Source: Baylisascaris procyonis
Lineage: Eukaryota > Nematoda > Chromadorea > Rhabditida > Ascarididae
Assembly: GCA_037389465.1 (NCBI GenBank)
Contig: JAZARR010000164.1
Location: 1,421,001 to 1,485,000 of the forward strand
DNA: 64,000 nt
Direction: 5' to 3'
Shown here piece after piece: positions 12,601 through 27,600 of the stretch (the first letter of the stretch is position 1; each line of letters starts with the position of its first letter). The translations under genes were made by a program, and so were the position numbers. The notes beneath the pieces are model-generated. The model saw only the letters and a program-made list of their open reading frames with translations, did not search any database and had not been told where the DNA came from.

Positions 12601-15600
12601 TGTTGTTTCTGCAGCATTGATGCACAATAGATCTAATCCCTATATTTCACAAGTATGTAAATAACAATTCTTCGATGAGCACTTATTCTAATGAAATGAT
12701 GACTCATTTTATGCACATTTGAAAAATTACTTTGGCGGATTACGGATACGCTGTTTTTGCTTTTTGTTTGCAGCATGAATGTGTTTGTCTGCTCGTTTGC
12801 TTTACCTCAGACAGCTTTAAAATTGATGGGGAGTGAGCTTATTAGAAGAAGGCCCATATAAAATATAGAATAAAGATCCAGTAATTTCGAAAGAAAATTT
12901 AAAAGGTTAAAAGTGCTATAGAATTTGCATGCATTTTAAACCTGTCCAGTCTCCATTTCACACCAATGGATCACCGGAGAACAAGTTTGGATGAGTTGGA
13001 TGAATTAAAATAGGAAGGCGTTATTTTGCCTATTTCACTTTTGCCATTAACTTATGAGGGACAGCTCAGTTGAGAAAGATGCACAAGCATACATCTTGCA
13101 AGCCTGGTTGCCATACTTATGCATTCATCAGTGATATTGAGGTGCACTGCTGGCAAGGGTTCATCGATATAAAACGGAAAGATTTCAAGTGGGTCATGCA
13201 CAAGAAAGATGAAAAAACGCTGCAAAATGTGCCATTTGATTTCTTTCTATCTTTTTGATGTGATATTCAAAAATACTGACCCTGAATTTTTTCACTCAAA
13301 ACAATGCTACTTAAGCACCTTGGCTCAATCAATGAGCAAACGAGGAAGCCCCTCTCTGGTTGTGGTCATAGCAACCAAACGAGACCTATGACAAGCAAAT
13401 ATGCCATTTGATGATTCGATACAACTGGAAATTCAATCATCCATATGGGGATCAATAGATTGAGCAGTCCTCAAGAAAAACGATGGCAGCACGCAGCGAT
13501 CGTCGCGGATAGGTGTAGAGAAAAATTTCAATTGTTCATCTGCATTAAAAATGCTGTAAGCATGCAAACTAATCAAGTATGCATACGTACGGTACCATGC
13601 AAATATATTCCTTTCTAATGAACATAATTCATATTCTCCTCTCTCATTACTGTCTCACTTAAACTAACTCCTAACACATCGATCACTGACAGCCAGTGAA
13701 TAACTTTTATCGCGGATTGCATTCCTGGATTTATCGGTGGCTGTTGTTCCTTTCCGCATCTCCTCCCCTTTGAATTAATCCTAATGCATCTGCATATTAC
13801 ATGATAGCAGCTTTTCACTTTCCAGATCCTCTTTCCCATCCCCTATATCTCTCTTTTTGCTATCGTCCATTTAAGCTCGCAAGCTCTGAGCTATTATCGA
13901 CTGACTCTATTAATAATGCTTATTCTTGTATGCTTGCATGCTTAGTGGAACACAGTAAAAATCAAGGCATAAATTAGCTCCAAAAAAGGAATGCGACACG
14001 ATTGCGCATGCCTTTTTCGTCTTTAAGACTTCTAATGCTAAAATTTGAACGAATCTCAAGCGTTTGCTTCAAGTCTTCTTGAGCTCTACATATAAAATTT
14101 GAACGGGAAGAATTCAGGTGAAACGAATATAGAGTGATAAGAATGTAGTGATCGCACTCGAAGAAAACACACAACAGCACTCGAAAATAGCACCAGGATG
14201 AATGTCGAGCACATTCTGATAGAGGTTATCCATCCGGTGGCGTATAAAAATTTCCGAGGCATAGGAGAAGCACTTACTCAAACCTATCCGATACTAGATG
14301 TTATTCGCTTATTTCGAGCGTCTGAAAGACTCCTGGAGAGCGAGGAAGGCTTATTGACAAGGACAGGATCTAGAAGGACCTACTGCTGCAATAATGAACT
14401 GGGCAGGCGGAAATTAACGAAGAGGCAAATATTCATTAGAAATTTTAAAGCTGAGAAGGCAGAATAATGCAGAATGCCTTTTTTTCAAAATTGCCAACTG
14501 CTTCCGCTATTTACGAGACAAAAATTCACGCATAACGTTTGAAACACAACATGAAATCAATGGAAAGTGAAATCAATAAACAATATGAAAGTGCATTAAT
14601 TGGAACCGATGACCGGATAATCACTCCGCTGGGTGGCTTTCGACAAGTGCTGAAGTCCTACATCACTAGTCGGCCTTGATATAAGCGATCTCGTAAAACA
14701 TAAAATAAAGAAATCGCATGAGCAAAGAAAGGATATATACTGCCAAAATTCGGAGAACAAAATGGAGATCAAAAACAGTGCAACGATTTTTGTATGCGAG
14801 TTATTTATGGGATGATAGAAATTTAATGATAAAAACATCCTGGAGTTTGTGAAACGTGGTTTGACAAAAATTCTTCCACTTAGCTAGGCGAATTAGAGGG
14901 TTATGATGCGTTCTTAAGCGGCGAAGCGTGGCGGGGCATCAGCGGTTTCCTTTTAATGAAAAAAGTAAAACTGTTGGATTAGACCCCTAGAGCAGGTGGA
15001 TTTTAATAGGAGTACCTTGTTTCTAAGATAAATTCAGTAACAGCGCTCACTATCTAAGATCTTCAACCATAAAAATAGGTGCAGTACAAAAATACTTGGA
15101 TAATGTTGTTATTAGCAAATGCTCGCACACGAAAATATTTATTAATCTCACCACTGATATTAACGATTACGCTGAAAGTTCACCTGTTCGCGATTATTTG
15201 TTTTACCGAGAACCTGCTCAATGATCAGAAAACGTGAACAATGCTATCACGAAGAACGGATTCTTGCGCATCTCCTAAAAGTAATTAAGCTATTCAACAA
15301 CAATGCGCATATTTCTTTTGAAGGCCTTGCCTTATGAATTAAGCTTCAGTGACTTCATTTCAATTTGCATTAAGCTGAAACAAATTTGCAATTTAAAAAG
15401 GGCCATCTTTCATTTGAAACTACAAGAGATTCGAAAGAACAAATGTTCAAAAAATTTAGCACAGACGTCAGTAAAACAAAATGGGACGAATTCAGTCTCA
15501 AGATTTTACAAAACAATGTAAACCAAGAAAGCATCCTATTCTGTGATGAGAAATCATTAAACCTTTCAGTGGCAGTTGCAGGAAGCAAGGAATAAGAAAT

Positions 15601-18600
15601 TGGATAAAAAAGAAATTATATCCTGAAGGAAGCATTCATTAATCCTCTAAGACAGCGACCTGAACGAACATCTTAAAAAATAAGAAATTTCATCACATGC
15701 GTGTTAAGGGAATGTAAAAGGCAACGAATAAATAAGCAATGTGAACGTTGTTGGAAGGATTCCTCCTAAAAATTTTTAATCAAGGAAAGTGCTAACGGAT
15801 CAGAATCGAAAGTGCCAGATGTGACGCATTCCAGCAAAAAAATTGAAACTGAGTGATGCTATCACATATACAACGATGCCCCGAACATTCTGGCAAACTC
15901 AATGGGTTTCCTTTGTTGCTATGAAATCGCTGCTGATGAAGACGAAGATAATGAGGATTCAACAGGGGATGACAGATGGACAATTTGGAGCAAGTAGAAT
16001 CGCGATAAATTACGACGGTGCTCACAGAGAAAAGGGCAGGCACAACGACGAGGGAGATGCAACAAACTCCAAAATGGGATAGCAAAGCCAAAAGATATGA
16101 CTATTATATGGCAATTCAACGTGGTGCATGAAGGAGGGTAGAACAATATGGGATTGCTCCAACGTCTAGGAACTGTGTAGAATGCCAGTTGGTAACGACA
16201 GAGAAGGGAAGGTTGTGCGCTACCACATGGATGGGCGTGGAAAGGATTTTATGCTCAGAGGCTCATGCAAGGCTTCAACAAGCGACATAACGAGCCATTT
16301 TCAACAGCTCATGTGCAGGAAGTAAATTTCAACGAACGGATCTATGCGAAAAAGTGGAAGATATATTCTCAGCAAAACTGTTTTTTTCTTTATTCACTCT
16401 TCACTGCTGCTCATTGTTGCCAAACCGGGAGAAAATTTATGCAGTCTTTCATCATGCAGGTAAACGTGACTTTCAAGTTGAACAGAGATGACAATTTAGT
16501 ACAGCCATGTTATATGCAACCGTTTCATGCCTTGTTAATGATCCAGAGAAGAACTGCCTTTTCTACCTGCTGCTATTGATTCCATGCAATTCACAAATTC
16601 CATTGACAATAATTTGCTCAGTTTACCTCAGCTGTGCCGTGCGTCATTATAACTAACATTTATTATAATCAGATACCAGCTATATCTCAAATTCCTTGCG
16701 GATTGCGGCTGATACTTTTTTGAAGAATGTGAAGATTGTTCCCACTAACAGTCGTCATATGGATAAAAGCTCTTCCATTCTCGGAATGATGCTGCTTCTA
16801 ATAAACACTTCTGCTCTTTTTTCTAATAAAATTCTATTTGCTCGCATATAGCGGAGAGTGGTGCGCCATAATTTTGAAAGAGTGTGAAGCTGAAGCGTTA
16901 AATGTTTGTCTGTGATGAGTCCAAGGATGCCTATTATTGGACTGACGATATTTCCCTCCTTGGATTTCAAACTGCCTTTCGAGTTTTCCCCTCGGATTTA
17001 TTGAACGCCTTAGACGAATGATCAACCGGTATTTCTGAAATCTATCCCGTCGTTTTTCATTAACAGTCACGCGTAGAGTCGCTTACCAACCGAAAGAAAT
17101 CTCAACTGGTCATGTAACTATTTAATGGTCGCATATAAGACGTGATAAGTTTGTACAAGGGCATGACACATGAATCAGTTAAAGCCACATCAGAAGAAAT
17201 CGCGTTAAGCCTTTATAATCAACCTCAGGAAGTTGCGTTATCTCAATTCGCGGCAGGTAGTGAGGTGAGGCGCCTTAACTCGACAGGAAGGCTGAACCTG
17301 AGAGCATGATTGCGCGAGCTAGCGTATCAGAATGTGAAGGGAATTCATTTCAAGAAGAGCTCAAGCTGAGGAAAAACTGGAGGAGAAGACAGCTCCTAAG
17401 GGAATGAGGATCATATCTGAGGCAATTTCAGTGTAAGCCTTTTATGAACTTTTGTCTTCAAGAATGAAGGAATAGTCTCATGAGGGAGAGAAACATTCCA
17501 CTGAAGGGGAAAGATGCGACGGTTTGTAGTATGGTGCAGAAAACAAATGGTAATTTACTGTACAGCTGGACAAAAATTTCCTTATTTCAAGGAATAAATC
17601 GTTCATTTGGCTCGAAGTCACAAATGAAAATATGCGGGGAGATTGTCTCCGAAAAAGAAATTGCAGAAAAAAGTTTTGAGTTTTGCACTTCGAGGAAAAC
17701 AAAGAATTAAATGAAAAAAGTTATGAAAAACAAAACAGTACGCTAGCAGTACCTCAAGAAAGAGAGGCTCGAAAAAATTTCCCCTGAAGAACATTTCCAA
17801 TTCAGTTGAATACAACATGAATGTCTCATTGTTCTTCTCTTCTTCAGCAATCAATAGGTTAGAAGGTTCTAATACAATCGCCGTAAGTGCTGACTACGGT
17901 AGAAACGGAAAGCGAAATGAAGGGCGAGGCAGCAAAGCTTTTGTGCATTTTTATACATGATTACGTCATTCTAGGCTGAACATGCGCATAATATAAGAAT
18001 TGGGAACAATGAAATAAAATTCAAATGAGTTTTCCTTCTAACTTCGCAGTAATCATCTGCGACTTTTATTGATGTTGTTAAATCCACTTATGATAAAATA
18101 ATTGAAAACTCGTGTGGTTACTGAATTCTACTTACTGGTTTTTGCTAGTGACTTCCGCCATTCTATTGTCGCGCTGTATGCTTCGTGCTTCAGTTCATCC
18201 AAATATCATGCAAACAGCAAGTTATTTGTAATCATTTTTAGGATGCTGCGAAAACATACATAAACTCCGCAGACGGAAAATAGTAAACACAAACGGAGGA
18301 AAATATTGAATATTCTTTCGGAAATTAGGTTCAAAAAAAAATTTGTTCCCCTGGAAATGCTGCTGTAATGTCGTCGTCCCTCTTCTTCGACCCACACTTT
18401 ACGTCTCATTTCACTATCACCCAGAAAAAAAAGCTGTTAAATTCATAGGCGAATCCGTGCAAATGTCATATTCAGTGGCGATACAAAATTTGAAGTTCTG
18501 CAGAATTGGATAGCGAGGTTGTTATGAGTTGCTGAACTATAAAAAAAAAAAAAAAAAAACTAACGCGGTACATGGAGAGGTCGATACGTATTGAGTTATG

Positions 18601-21600
18601 CAATTGGTCAAGGAGTTTAACGAAGCGATCTTTGCCGAAATTCGAGGCACTAAAACGGTCGGAAGCAGAAACGGCCGATGTGGCCGTCGTATGAGCGTAA
18701 TAGGCGTTGATGTTGGCCAACAAAGTGGACAACACCGCGGGCACTCTCGGACACATATAACGGGTACAAAGGCACGCAAAGTGTGTCATCGCCTGAAACC
18801 ACATCTCGCCAAAATTGTCACAGTTTCAACACAGAGGTGAAGAAAGAACAAGTGGAAAAACGCCCCAACGAAACTGACATGATATGAGCTTTAATGTTTT
18901 AATTCACCATTCCCATCATCTGCTTGAATTTAAAACGAAAGGGGAAAACAGGGCAACACTACGTTTTTATGCGTTTAAGTAAATCTGCATATGCGAAGCA
19001 CACCGTAGCGACGTTTTCTCTATGCGCATGTATGTCTGCACCTGTTTGCCTGCCTGTGATGAACTTAGAGCTACTGAAACAAAAGTTTCGTAGTTTCGAT
19101 GCAAATGTATAGCATTAGTTCCCCTTTTGTTGACCCATTGAGTTGGTGGATCAACCTGAAAGTTGCTGGATCGACTTTAAGGTTGCTATTGAGGTTATCC
19201 TATCATATAAAGTACAACCATCAGACGTCTTCAGTCCAACTTCAGGGGACTGGAACATTTCGACTCTTACTAGACATGTGGAAAATGAATCTTCCTGAAA
19301 GAGCGACGAGAGGGGGTACATTGGATTCCAAAGCGTCACTGTAAAATGGTTGGCTCGCCTGGAAAAAGAAGGAAACTGAATCCGAGTGGGATTAAACTTG
19401 CTCAAAATTTGCGCCTAAAGGCATTTGCAAACGGATGAGAAATGGGGAATTGCTAGCCGCGAGAAAGGAGGTTGGTGCGAAACTCTCATTTCCATTGAGT
19501 GGACAGAATTTGATAGGTGGACTGTGTACTAGTGCAAGCTACATTAATGGAGTTTCCCGATGGCATACGTTCAACAAATCTGAGCCTTATAGTATGCTGC
19601 AGAGATTCCTTAGTACGTTTGATAATAGTATGTGGGGATTTGATAGATTTGGTGAAGATGTGAAGAAACCTGATAAATGCTTTCGATGCCATAACGCATC
19701 GCAAATTCGTCGACAATCTCCTGTCCCGTATCGTCGAAATAAACCTTCCAACTATCGTCCCCTTTTGCTTCAGGAAGACGAACCTCATCTTGTTCGGTGC
19801 AGTGATGCTGTAAACAGCTCTTTATAGACTTCTAAAATGAGTGCTACACCTAACAACATTACCTATAAAATTTTTCAGACTCAATAACACATTTATTTAT
19901 TGAGCTTGAGGTCTCTTTGGAAATAGTCTTAGGTGCAAAGACTTCAGTAGTTAATAAATTGTAACCCACGGACTTCTTTTAAACTCAGCAAATGGCCACT
20001 GCTTGAAATAATTTTTTTTTTTTTTTTACACAGAGAAGCCATCATGCTGTAGGTATCGGTTTTTATTGCGGCCTCATAACGGTTTCATAATGTATTTGCC
20101 AAACCTCATTAACCAAAATCATGGATATGTGTAGAACACTCAATTTACATACGGACGCAATGAGGGTATTCCAGGAATCAACTTTTAAATGCAAATGAAA
20201 CTGTAAAATAACACTGAAAACAGATAACCTGAAGCATATTCAGAGGCCAAAATTAGTATCGTCTTTGGTGGAAATATTTCCAGTGAAGATGAAGCATGGT
20301 AGAAAAGAATAGAAAAAATTACATGAGCACATTGTGCCTCACGAGCAGAGTATGACGTGAAAAGTTCCGATTTGCAGAAAACACTTAAAATAAACCTGGA
20401 AGAGATGTTCATGAAGGCACGTATATTGTATATGATAGGGAGCGAGCTTTTCTTCACCCTTGATTTCCACACTGATCTGTAGCCTAATCGCACCACTCAC
20501 CGCAGACTTATCGGTTCGTTTCTCTAAAAGACATCAAGATTTACAATTTAGCAATGCAGCTAACTCTGCAACAAACTGATGCTTGGTTAAGAATAAAAAT
20601 GAACTATTTTTTCAACGATCCATGACTTTACTAACCAAAACTGAACACAACAGAGATGATGACTTCGATAGTTGTGGTTGAATTATGGATGAGTGAAGCA
20701 AAGTTCATTCGTACGATGAAACTCTATTCCAGCTCAAACTGCTTTCGGCACTTTTCTAGAAAAACACGAAAATGCCTCAAAGCCATACTCCTAAGGTAGA
20801 AACTTCTGCATTTTGGTCAAAAATCATTTAGAAAGGGAAAATTGCCAATTACCGTGGAAAAGAATTTTTTCGCGTTAATAATTTGAGAAATAAAATATTA
20901 TTTTTATTTGCACTATTCCCCATTAGTCAAAAGACAAAACAAATATTTATTTTGCCTTTATTAAGGTAAATGTATTTTTACTGAAAATGAACAACGCTCA
21001 CCAAGATTGTACCAGACGTCCATTTCACCGCTAAGTGTTCGCACTTCAATAATAGCTTGTCCAAGAAAATCATCTGATTCTCTAGTCAATTTCTGCCTCA
21101 ACTTGCTCTTCAAGTCATTATCCTCATCCCAAACACGTACTTTCACACGATCCGTTGAATTATGACATTCACTGAAAAACCGGAATTTTAATGCTTATTG
21201 AGTCATATAATATTAGATTATTAGACAGTAGAAATTGAAATTAACATCACTCGGTGACACGAGAATTTCTGAAAGATGAATATAACAGCATTAAATAAAT
21301 ACGCATCCATAATTCAACAGTGGGAACAAATTTCCAGAAATCACTTAACTTGTGATATGTTAGATTTCATTCTTTGTTTTCCACTTCAAGCATCTCGCTT
21401 CATCTCACTTCAAGAATCACTTAAATTCAGTAGGAACTTGTGATCCGAAGGATTCATTAGACAAGGATAAGATTAAAAAATTCATCACCATTCGAAACGA
21501 TGGTTTTATCACTACTAGCCTATCATTCTTCGTTTTTATAAAGTCACTCCAATGAATGCACAAACATTCTTCTCTACTATACGATCCAACAAAAAAGACA

Positions 21601-24600
21601 TACCCGCAAGCCTTTTTTCTGTGTTGAGAAGTCTTGATAAATTTGGTCATTCGCAATTTCCACTAGAACGATAAAAAAAGTCGATTTATATTGCCGAAAA
21701 AGAAGTGATTTTGACCTTACTGACATTGTCCAGTTTAAACATTATTTCGCATCAAGTTTTTATTAACCGCTATCGATGATAAGCCGACATCAATTGTTAT
21801 GATCATATAAAACTTTCTCGAGATGTTTTTGTTCAAAATGAAATGCTCACAAAAAGAATTGCTCGTTCCAAACGGGGTTCAATTCCTGATGAATGGTCCT
21901 GGTGCGTTTTTTCACTTTCCCAACCTGAGCGGTAACGTACGGATCGCTTTTACCCGTTTTATCTTTGGCTATTAAGCCTTGAGCACATCGAACTGCAAGA
22001 AATACATTCGCTGATAATGACGAAAAAACGACACATCAATACCTATCGATGAATTATAGGATAATTTTACTAAGAAAAGCACTTCAAAGGAGCTGATATG
22101 AAATTTTAACTCTGATGTTGGGAATCGAGGTTCATTGGTGGTTGCGACTTGGAGTTTAGGCAGGGAAAAATATCGCTCTGATATATCAGCAGCATCAGTG
22201 GCATGAGAGGAGCGCTAGGTTATAATTACTTTTTCCTCCATTTCTACCAATACTGACACGAAATGATGGAAGAATGCAATTTCTTGTGGCTTCTAGGAAG
22301 CAAACAATATCTGAAACTTTTGTTCGGCCACCTTTCTATTCCATGGATTTTGCTAAACAGACGACAGCACACTTCAAGAACTAAACACTTCAAGTCTAAG
22401 ACCATAGTAAAACCAAAGTAAAACGTATCGCACGATCGTATCTATACGATACGAAAAAAACGATTTATGGCTTATATACTCTGCGGGGAGATAGTGCAGC
22501 TATCTGTCGACAGCAAACGAAAGGATTCTCTTATTGATAAGACTTATCTGCTCCATTACACCTCTGAAACGCCTATATAGGAACCTAACTTCATGTCGTC
22601 ATATATTTTCCTCGAGAAATGAGAAAGAAAACGGATGATTGAACTCGATCAAATCGGGTCGTATATCCATAAAGAGATAACTCACCTGCAGCAGATGCAC
22701 AGCCGTTTTTATCCCTCATGAACTACGCGACACCCCCCCCCCCTCTCGTATCGCAGATACATAACTAGTGCTTAATGTTCTTGGAATCTTACGTCTCCAG
22801 GGATGGAATGAGGCTGCCTTATATCGATCTTTTCGGCTTGTTTATAATACAGAAAAAAAAGATGGCAATCTTCCCCAAAGCAAGAAACAAAAACCAAACA
22901 GAGGTCTCAAAGCGATATATTTAGAGATAAATTTCCCCTCGATGCACATCGAAAGTATTCCATAATCAATACAACCATGAATGGAAATTATCTGATATTA
23001 ATCAGCCAAAAAGGGAAATAAAAAACTGTTGCGCTTTCAAGTTATTATTTCTATAAAAAACGCATTTTGTAATATTTAGACAGCCAATTTTTATCATCAC
23101 CTACACATGGGCATATCGCATAAATAAAACCTAAGCAAAATAAATTTCCCATATTACCGAAACTTCTGATACATATGAACAGTATAAAGAGTTCAAAAAT
23201 ACCTATGAAGAGGCGTGAAAGTTAAGAAATGAAGTTTGCTTAGGAAAATTACCAGTTAACGCGATCTTCGCACTCCATTTCGAGCTCCCTTCGAGAATGC
23301 TCGTTTTCACTTGCTTCAACGTCTCTTGTTGTGTTCTCTCATCGATAGTGAAAATCGTTCTGCAACAATAAGCATTCAGCAGTGCTCTTCTTATACGGTG
23401 GTTAAACCAGACGTCTCTTAATGGACAGGCGTAGAAACAAAGACGGTTTCGAAGGATGAGAAAGACGTTTTAAGGTCTAGCATCCCAACGCAGTTACATT
23501 GCTGCCTGTGATTCAGCCACATTTGTTAGTTCCTGATGATCGAAAAGCGCACAGAGGTCTTAAAACAGCAGGAACGAACTACCTTCACTTTTACGGTGGA
23601 TTATACACAAGAGTGTGTGAATCAAAAAATCGGCAAGCACACTCAAATGACAACACGTCGATGCAAGGCATTAAAGATAAGAATTCTGATGAACGGCATA
23701 ATTCCATCACTTCTTTCCGGACACGTCATCTGTCACCGATGGATTCTATTAATGGGAAAAATGCGGTGAGTAACGCGTTCAGTTGTCTCTATGTACCTTC
23801 ACCGAGATATTATTTATGATAAAACTTGCTCACTTTTTTATGAAATCGGAATAGTCGTCATGTGATGAGAATCACCTTTCATCGGTGTGCACCTATGTAA
23901 TGACATAAATGACGCCGCTGCATGCGCTATTCTCTTATTTGCTTTTCAACGATAATGAGGATTTCACGAAAATATTTCTACATCGATTCCTCTGATATTT
24001 GTTCGCGAATAAAACAATGAGCACGATCAGCAGTGACATCATATCACTGGATTTGTATACTCTTACTCCGTAATCAAATGTTATAGCGCCGCTTCGCGCT
24101 CTCATTGATAGCGAATTGCTGATCACCTAATGACTGCCAAATGTGCTATATTGTATCGTTCACTGCTTTCTTACTCTTGAAATATTTAATAGGGCACTAC
24201 TCCTCTCACCATATACATCTGGCCGCTGCTATCTTTTCAGTACAGTTGGAAAGGCAAGAACTTAGGTGTCATTTCCTCACAAACATTTACACTGCAAAAC
24301 ATCTGTGAAGCAAATGAGTTAGTGTTTCGTGCACCGCAGACGTCTTATAGCGTAATATCTGAGGTTAAAAACAATTGCAACGCCAGAGATCAATTAGGTA
24401 AGGAAAGAAATGGCCATATGAAAATTTCTTCTATGAAAGCGCTGAAGTGATTCATTCCACATTAGCAAAAGGCTTCTTTGAAGAAGCAGGATCAGCCGGA
24501 AAAACCCTGAAGCAATTAACTCCGTTATGAAACATCTGGCTTTTCAAATTGCGCATGATAACGAATGATGGTGAAGAGGAGCTTCGATGGGTCGTAGTCA

Positions 24601-27600
24601 CATCAACAACTTCAAAATACACAAAACTGGCTGAAAATTTGAGCAACTTTCCATGAGACGTTTGGTTTCTCAGTAACATTCGATTAGGGGACATGACATT
24701 GTCCGTCTAGAGCATAACTTCATACGGACGGGCATTATTCAAAGGAAATATCTTCGTTCTATGTCACGGGATTTCCAAAACGAGAACGGACAAAACAGCG
24801 ATAAAATATTTTAGAGATTCGGGATAACACTATGAAATAGAACTGACGCAACTTCAAACTGGACGGTCAAGTTTTACCTACCGGATAGTCTCGAAGATTT
24901 CCGGTTTGTTCCTCTCCTGAATCTTCATTCGATCGCGTATAACAGCTATCAAATTTTGAGCACGATCACCCTCTCCATGTTTTGAGCTTTTTTCCGCTGC
25001 CCCTATAAACAAAAACATATTTCTTGTTCATATAACAAGGTTTCCACTGGGAAGATGCTCTCTACTGCAACAGCGCTCATACCATGCTCTCGACTTACAT
25101 ATTCGAACGACTGTGCTGTTCACATCTCTCCATATTCTACATATGCCCGAAGAAATCATGTGGAGAGGTGTTGTTACGACTTGCAGATCACGGAGTCGAT
25201 ATTCGGGAGAAAATTTAATGACAAGGAAAGGTTTAGAATTAGGTGGGATGTATATTGCGATTGCCTCTCATATGTCAATTTTGATGCATGTTAAAGGGCA
25301 GCATATGGGGAACGGCTTAGAATCAAGAGTGTTGAGGAAAAACATGCCAAAAGTTGTTCAGAATATCTCGTACTTATCCACAATTTATCATCTATTATAA
25401 ACAACACCACGAAAGAACCTCCTATATTAACCTTTAAACTGATTCATCATATTAGGAAAGGTTATTGATAGGCACAGACATTTTAATATAAATTAAATCT
25501 GCATATATTTTGTACCAGTCGCATTTGCAGTTTTCACCTGACCTAGTCAGAAAAATGAATATTTTGTAAAAAATTTGTGTGGGTGGTCTGACCGCTTAAA
25601 ATGCAAATGCATTATTCCGTTGTGCAACTGGTTTGCCATGTGAGCACGATTTTCAAAGCGCATATTGTGGAAGCTCCTCGGATGCAATGCTCGCTTGGTA
25701 TTAACATTAAACACAAATACAACCTTCTTATAAACATATATTCGAATGAAAAACTCACTTTGTAAGCAATCCGCACTTAGTAATTCACGGCACTTATCGT
25801 GCACTTTCACACCGCACTCGGTACATTTCAAACCTGAAAACAGCACTGTAGACATTCCAATTCATTGAAGTGTTCTGAAGTGGTTGGCGCTTAAGGCTAA
25901 ACTCCTAGAAAATAGAAGAATAGAAGATTTGCGAGCACTCGAAAGAATTTTCCAGATATGAAGTTATCATTTAATGCTCTTTACGTCCAGTTATTCTCAT
26001 TTTTGCAAATCGAGATGTGTCATTAAAAGCACAACTCTCTTAAAGATCAACCAGGTTGCTGGGCCACCTTTTAGATCGCACCCGAACTATTAAAGATATT
26101 CGTTGCTCTGCTTATATAGCCTTCATTTTGCATCATATTAATTCCTACAGCCTCGTTACTCTCCTCTCACTCTTTCTCTGCTCGTTGGTTTTGTATCGTC
26201 TATTTTCGTAGCCCTTTGTTTTTCTCTCAGCCCCTTTTCCTATCAGGATTTCTTCTTCTCTAATCATTTCTATGCATGTGGTTTCCTTATAGACGTTTAA
26301 TGTTGCGCCCATCTTAAATGATCTTTTGAAACAAGAGTTGCAGTATTCTCGACTTGTCGTGAACATGCCTTGCAGTTGAATTAACTGAAAAATCACGAGC
26401 CACCATTGTGGCGTCACATTGGAATGATCCACTGCTCATCCAAACAATGACAGAACTCTCCATACAGTTAGACAGCTGCGTAAAGCGAAGGAGGAGGGGT
26501 TGGGGACTGGGAGGGGGGAGATGCCCTTACATTGTCCACAGCTTTGCTGTATTGTTTCTAGTTGGTATTTAAATATAATACCGTTACTTCACTTGCAGTT
26601 ACTAGTTTATTTCTACGAATGAGTTGGTCCCACTACCTGAGGAATTTCTGCATTGAATATCTAGAAGTAAGTTATCTGAATGCCTGCTCGCTTCACATGA
26701 GTTAAACCCCTGAGAGATTTGATAAGAAGAATTGCAGCAAAATATCAATGAGATTAAATGACTAGCTTTGATGCCACTCACCTTGACGCGCAAGTCCCCA
26801 GAGGAGTCCTTCACATTCGTAGCACCACGTAGGAGTTTGGAAGTTAGTCATTACAAAATTGTGCGGTGTTGTGCAACTAATAGGATAAATAAGCGCTTGT
26901 AACGTCTTCCTGTAGACATGCATCTTCTGCAAACAAGAATCACCTTTTAATATTGTTCTCGATTCTCAGATACATAGGTGGCTGAACATTACTAAACCTT
27001 TTCCACCTAAATCAATAACTACATCGGTCGTCGTATCTCGTCAGCAACTATTTAGATTTCCTTCACTATTGGCTTTTCAAATTTTTACGACAGGTTTTTT
27101 ATTTGGTTTTCGATAATTAACAATTTTTCTTTGACAATTGATAATTTCATACTAAAGATTTTCACAATTCACATTACAACAACAATAATGCAGCATTTAT
27201 TTGATAAACACATAATTAACAGTGACAATTTCCCTGAGAGCAAATTGCAATCGAAAAATGTCAATGTGTCGATGCAACCATTCCACCTTCGAACCGACTG
27301 GTGGTTCTAAATCCCAGATTGTTATACTCCCCGTAGACAAGAAAATCGTGCTAACTTTTGGGGTCTATTTTTTGAATGTCCACAGTTTTTGAATATTTCA
27401 TGAGCTTATCATATATTCACATTGGCTTCAACCATTAGCAAGTGCTGAGCGTAACAAAAACAATCTGTTATTGCAGCACAGTTCTTTTGTATAAAATAGG
27501 AAACAAATTAGAGGATATGGTAGAATGCACTTTTTTAAACATATTTCTTTGTTAAACTTAACACATGCTGTGAACGTTGATAATAGGCATATGTGAATAA

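Larger units (their letters stand above)
3679..18564 (-). other. giant intron of unc-13 (about 14.9 kb)
   Basis: It separates exon k (ending SMYR) from exon l (starting KYFP), which are adjacent in the family's proteins, so no coding sequence of unc-13 should lie inside. It is about five times longer than the next largest intron placed here. Contents: a 59-bp tandem duplication at 10132-10249, a stem-loop at 6974-7000, a GC-richer patch at about 7500-7870, and scattered short open frames on both strands (for example 14198-14467 plus, 13974-14180 minus) without recognisable domains. I see no convincing nested gene or transposon ORF. Confidence 0.85.

Noticed and set aside
16755..17070. Overlapping minus-strand frames briefly considered as MUN or reverse-transcriptase fragments
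   Set aside because: Residue-by-residue comparison with conserved MUN blocks failed, and no YXDD or other retroelement motif is present.
19435..19827. 130-codon plus-strand ORF
   Set aside because: It is antisense to unc-13 exon j (19670-19807), which carries the conserved MUN sequence.
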